DNA of 64,000 bases from an uncultured Steroidobacter sp. (GTDB taxonomy: Bacteria; Pseudomonadota; Gammaproteobacteria; Steroidobacterales; Steroidobacteraceae): contig NZ_CALFXI010000043.1 of NCBI RefSeq assembly GCF_937958065.1, positions 62,001 through 126,000 on the forward strand. The letters are read 5' to 3'. This document shows positions 61,699-64,000 of this stretch, one piece after another. Below the pieces are notes generated by a model. It was not told where the DNA came from and did not search any database. It saw only the letters and a program-made list of their open reading frames with translations. Both the position numbers and the translations under genes were made by a program. Numbering within the stretch: the first letter of the stretch is position 1; each line of letters opens with the position of its first letter.

Positions 61699-62652
61699 TC
61701 AGGGCAGCTTGCCTTCGATCTCCTGATAGACCTTCGCGATCGCGACCGGGCCCTGGCTGCCGCTCGCCGGCCACTTCCGGTACGGGCCCCAGTTCGCCTG
61801 CTCGATCGCCGGGCACTGCTTCGGCGAGTCGCACTTCAGGCCGGCCGCGTGCAGGCGCTTCGACTCGTCCATCACCGACCTGATCGCCTGTTTGAACTCG
61901 ATCAGGTCCTGCTTCATCGCAGCCGGATCGTCGGTGAAGCCATGGCCGGGGATATATAAAGAAACATCCATCGCCAATGCCTTGTCGATGGTTGCGATCC
62001 ATTCGCTCGGATAGGCGCTGCGCATCGCGGGGAACAGCCCACGCAGATACACCTCGCTCATGAACATGACCTTGCTCGCTGGCAGATAGACCACGAGGTC
62101 GCCGCCAGTATGCGCACGCCCCAGGTTCAACACCTGAACCTCGCTACCGCCGAGCTTGATCGTCTCGCGATCCTTGACCAGTTTCGTCGGCACCGCGGCG
62201 TTCTTGTTCTTCGCGAGCGCTTCTTTCGAGAAGGCCGTGGAAACGAACACGGCATCGGGATACGCCGCCGTGAAGGCAGCATTGCCGGCGGTATGGTCGC
62301 CGTGGTCGGAGCTGACCACCACATACTTGACGGGCTGGCTCGTCACTTTCTTGATCTGGTCGATCAGCTGCTGGCTCTCGGGCACACTGCCCTGCCCGTC
62401 GACCACCAGCACGCCCTCTTTCGTGACCACCACCAGCGAGACCGTGGTGAAGACGGCACCGCTCGTATCCGGAGAGTGCAGCCCTTCGAATATATAAGCG
62501 CCCGGCGCGACCTGCTGCCAGCGCGGGAAAGCTTCCTTGTTCAGGCCGTTGTCGGCGAGCGCTGAAGAACGGACCGAATCCGGGCCGGCGGCCAGCGCGG
62601 GAAGGGTCATGAGAGCGGCCAGCAGGCCGGCGAGAAGACGAGGTGAGCTCAT
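61699..62652 (-). CDS. secreted metallo-beta-lactamase-fold hydrolase with an altered metal motif
   Basis: 317 residues with signal peptide 1-22. The fold is clear: VLVVDGQGS, then SSDHGDHTAGN (114-124), GRAHTGGDLVVYLP and IPGHGF for the later metal His/Asp. The usual H-x-H-x-D-H motif is S115-x-H117-x-D119-H120 here, so the first zinc-1 histidine is missing while the rest is kept. It may bind a single metal at the second site. ATG 62652 has GGAG upstream. Probably hydrolyses a periplasmic ester, lactone or thioester. It follows the TBDR gene on the same strand after a strong hairpin. Confidence 0.85.
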   Translation of the reverse strand: MSSPRLLAGLLAALMTLPALAAGPDSVRSSALADNGLNKEAFPRWQQVAPGAYIFEGLHSPDTSGAVFTTVSLVVVTKEGVLVVDGQGSVPESQQLIDQIKKVTSQPVKYVVVSSDHGDHTAGNAAFTAAYPDAVFVSTAFSKEALAKNKNAAVPTKLVKDRETIKLGGSEVQVLNLGRAHTGGDLVVYLPASKVMFMSEVYLRGLFPAMRSAYPSEWIATIDKALAMDVSLYIPGHGFTDDPAAMKQDLIEFKQAIRSVMDESKRLHAAGLKCDSPKQCPAIEQANWGPYRKWPASGSQGPVAIAKVYQEIEGKLP

Positions 62653-62710
62653 GCGATTCGACTCCAGCTGCGCAGGGAAGGAACAGACATCACGACACAT
62701 CGGAATGAGT

Positions 62711-62738
62711 CCGGGGCGGACGTTGCCGTCCGCCCCGG
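62711..62738 (-). terminator. hairpin terminator of the TBDR gene
   Basis: Perfect 12-bp stem CCGGGGCGGACG with its complement and a 4-base TTGC loop, 16 bp after the TBDR stop in the direction of transcription. No T-run follows. Confidence 0.7.
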
Positions 62739-62754
62739 GCGCAATCACCAGCTC

Positions 62755-64000
62755 TTAGAACTGGAAGCGAACACCCGCGCGGTAATAACGACCCAGACGG
62801 TCGTAATAGTCCGCGTTGTCCTGGCCGTTGTAGTAACCGCCGTTGCGGGTACCGGAAACCAGCGCAGGCTCCGTGTTCAGCAGGTTCTCGACCACGAAGA
62901 ACAGCTGTGCTCCGGTGTCGAGCAGATTGCCGGTGAACGACAGGTCGAAGTACTTCCGGCCATCGATATGATTGCTGGAGATGGTCGGATTGTTCAGCGT
63001 GGACGGCGGGCAGCCTTCGGTACAGACGATGAAGGTGTTGTTGTACTTGCCCGAGCTGATACCGCGCATCGTCAGCGTCGTCGTGACCGGATCCCAGTTA
63101 TAGGAAGCGGAGACGAGATAACGATACTTCGGCGAGATCAGCGCGTTGCCGAAGCCGACGCCGGCGCCGCCGGCATTCATGCCCGAGCCGTCGACGACGC
63201 GACCGTTGCTGTCCTGGGTCTCCAGCTTGTCGAAGTACGTGCCGAGGGCACGCAGCTCCAGATCGCCAGGACCGATCGGCAGACGGTAGCTCATCTCGAG
63301 ATCGTAACCGGCAGCAACCTGTCCCAGGATGTTCTGCGGCTGGTTGATCACGGTGATGATCTTGTCGTCCTGCGCCGGGTCGCGAATCACGTACTGACAC
63401 AGATTGGTAGCGCCAGCCTCGCAGCGATCGGCGATCGTCTGCGCGCCGAGCGACGCAATCGCGCCGTCGATCTCGATGTGATAGTAGTCGAGCGACATCG
63501 TGAAGCCCGGGATGAAGCTCGGCGAGTACACCACGCCCAGGCCCAGGGTATCGGCTTCTTCAGGCTTCAGATTCGGATTGCCCGTGGTCACGCTCGTGAC
63601 CAGATACTGGCGCTCCGTCCGAGTCACCCGCGGATCGTTGAAGTTGCTGCCACCGCTCTGTCCGGCATTGAACAGGTCACCGAGGCTGGGAGCACGGATA
63701 TCGCGCGAACGAGTCACACGGAACCGCACGTCGTCGATCGGCTGCCAGGTCGCGCCCAACTTCCACGTCGTCACATCGCCCGAGGTGCTGTAGTCCGTCC
63801 AACGCGCGGCTGCGTTCAAGTCGAGCGACTGCGCGAACGGCAAATCTTTCGCCAACGGTACGACGGTTTCGAGGAAGGCCTCCGTCACATTGTAACTGCC
63901 GTGCGATGCATGCCAGTTACCGGCGAAGAATTTGCTCGCCTCGTCGAGCTCGCTGGCGACGCCTTCGACCTTCTCACGACGATGCTCGGCGCCGAACGCC
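62755..64000 (-). CDS. TonB-dependent outer membrane receptor, C-terminal part
   Basis: About 415 C-terminal residues; the gene continues past the right edge (the reading frame is open to 64000, beginning FGAEHRREKVEG). Barrel motifs shared with the receptors at 4084 and 18440 include RVTRSRDIRAPSLGDLFN, NPNLKPEEADTLGLGVVYSPSFIPG and the C-terminal YRAGVRFQF with Phe. It belongs to the same paralogous set but is the most divergent of the three. The MBL-fold gene lies downstream on the same strand. Confidence 0.9.
   Translation of the reverse strand, partial: AFGAEHRREKVEGVASELDEASKFFAGNWHASHGSYNVTEAFLETVVPLAKDLPFAQSLDLNAAARWTDYSTSGDVTTWKLGATWQPIDDVRFRVTRSRDIRAPSLGDLFNAGQSGGSNFNDPRVTRTERQYLVTSVTTGNPNLKPEEADTLGLGVVYSPSFIPGFTMSLDYYHIEIDGAIASLGAQTIADRCEAGATNLCQYVIRDPAQDDKIITVINQPQNILGQVAAGYDLEMSYRLPIGPGDLELRALGTYFDKLETQDSNGRVVDGSGMNAGGAGVGFGNALISPKYRYLVSASYNWDPVTTTLTMRGISSGKYNNTFIVCTEGCPPSTLNNPTISSNHIDGRKYFDLSFTGNLLDTGAQLFFVVENLLNTEPALVSGTRNGGYYNGQDNADYYDRLGRYYRAGVRFQF

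Noticed and set aside
1..64000. CRISPR arrays, insertion sequences, integrases or phage genes.
   Set aside because: No regularly spaced repeats, transposase motifs or terminal inverted repeats were seen; the only tandem repeats are the short ones at 53200-53261.

Overview
The window is GC-rich, gene-dense bacterial chromosome with coding sequence on both strands. It has four TonB-dependent receptors (TBDRs), PQQ-dehydrogenase genes, secreted c-type cytochromes, DUF1552/DUF1592 proteins, a LysR regulator, a SugE-like exporter and PepSY/DUF3649 genes. Together these suggest a nutrient-scavenging gammaproteobacterium, perhaps of the Steroidobacter/Povalibacter type. That assignment is inferred from gene content; no rRNA or tRNA is present to confirm it.

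Layout. (1) 1-12586, minus strand: one very long tight gene string. In transcription order it encodes a secreted protein of unknown function, DUF1592 protein, DUF1552 protein, secreted-repeat protein, TBDR, cytochrome c, PQQ-dependent dehydrogenase, alpha/beta hydrolase and a DctA-type symporter cut by the window edge. It reads as one uptake-and-oxidation system for an unknown substrate. (2) 12810-18385: a CHRD-domain protein, then an APC permease/amidohydrolase pair divergent from a second amidohydrolase. (3) 18440-21301: a second TBDR. (4) 21606-23501: sugE-like exporter, azoreductase, LysR regulator. (5) 23750-25846: hybrid histidine kinase with a CRP-like site upstream. (6) 25927-28307: two convergent DEAD-box helicases. 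(7) 28384-31864: PepSY, DUF3649, ECF sigma factor, cupredoxin and DUF4142 genes. (8) 31935-36500: a 1521-residue helicase-nuclease fusion. (9) 36727-42693: a six-gene cluster in the order of mxaRSACKL (maturation of PQQ alcohol dehydrogenases), followed by a secreted hemerythrin. (10) 42698-48223, minus: acyl-CoA dehydrogenase, MBOAT-SGNH acyltransferase, carrier protein and adenylation enzyme. The adenylation pocket residues match the proline code, so this looks like a Dlt-shaped machine that may make and transfer a pyrrole-2-carboxyl (or prolyl) group. (11) 48472-49503: zinc alcohol dehydrogenase. (12) 49869-57114: di-heme cytochrome c, cytochrome c peroxidase-like protein, beta-helix/cytochrome fusion, TBDR and aldehyde dehydrogenase. 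(13) 57288-62652: glycine-zipper lipoprotein, M23 peptidase, beta-hydroxyacid dehydrogenase, SDR and metallo-beta-lactamase-fold protein. (14) 62755-64000: the C-terminal part of a fourth TBDR.

The most novel-looking items are the proline-adenylation/MBOAT cluster, the mxaRSACKL-like cluster with no methanol dehydrogenase beside it, the helicase-nuclease fusion, the beta-helix/cytochrome fusion, and an oriented palindrome (GGTGYCTGGSWRACACC) found at three promoter regions. Perfect 12-bp GC hairpins follow several genes. No CRISPR array, insertion sequence, rRNA or convincing tRNA was found.
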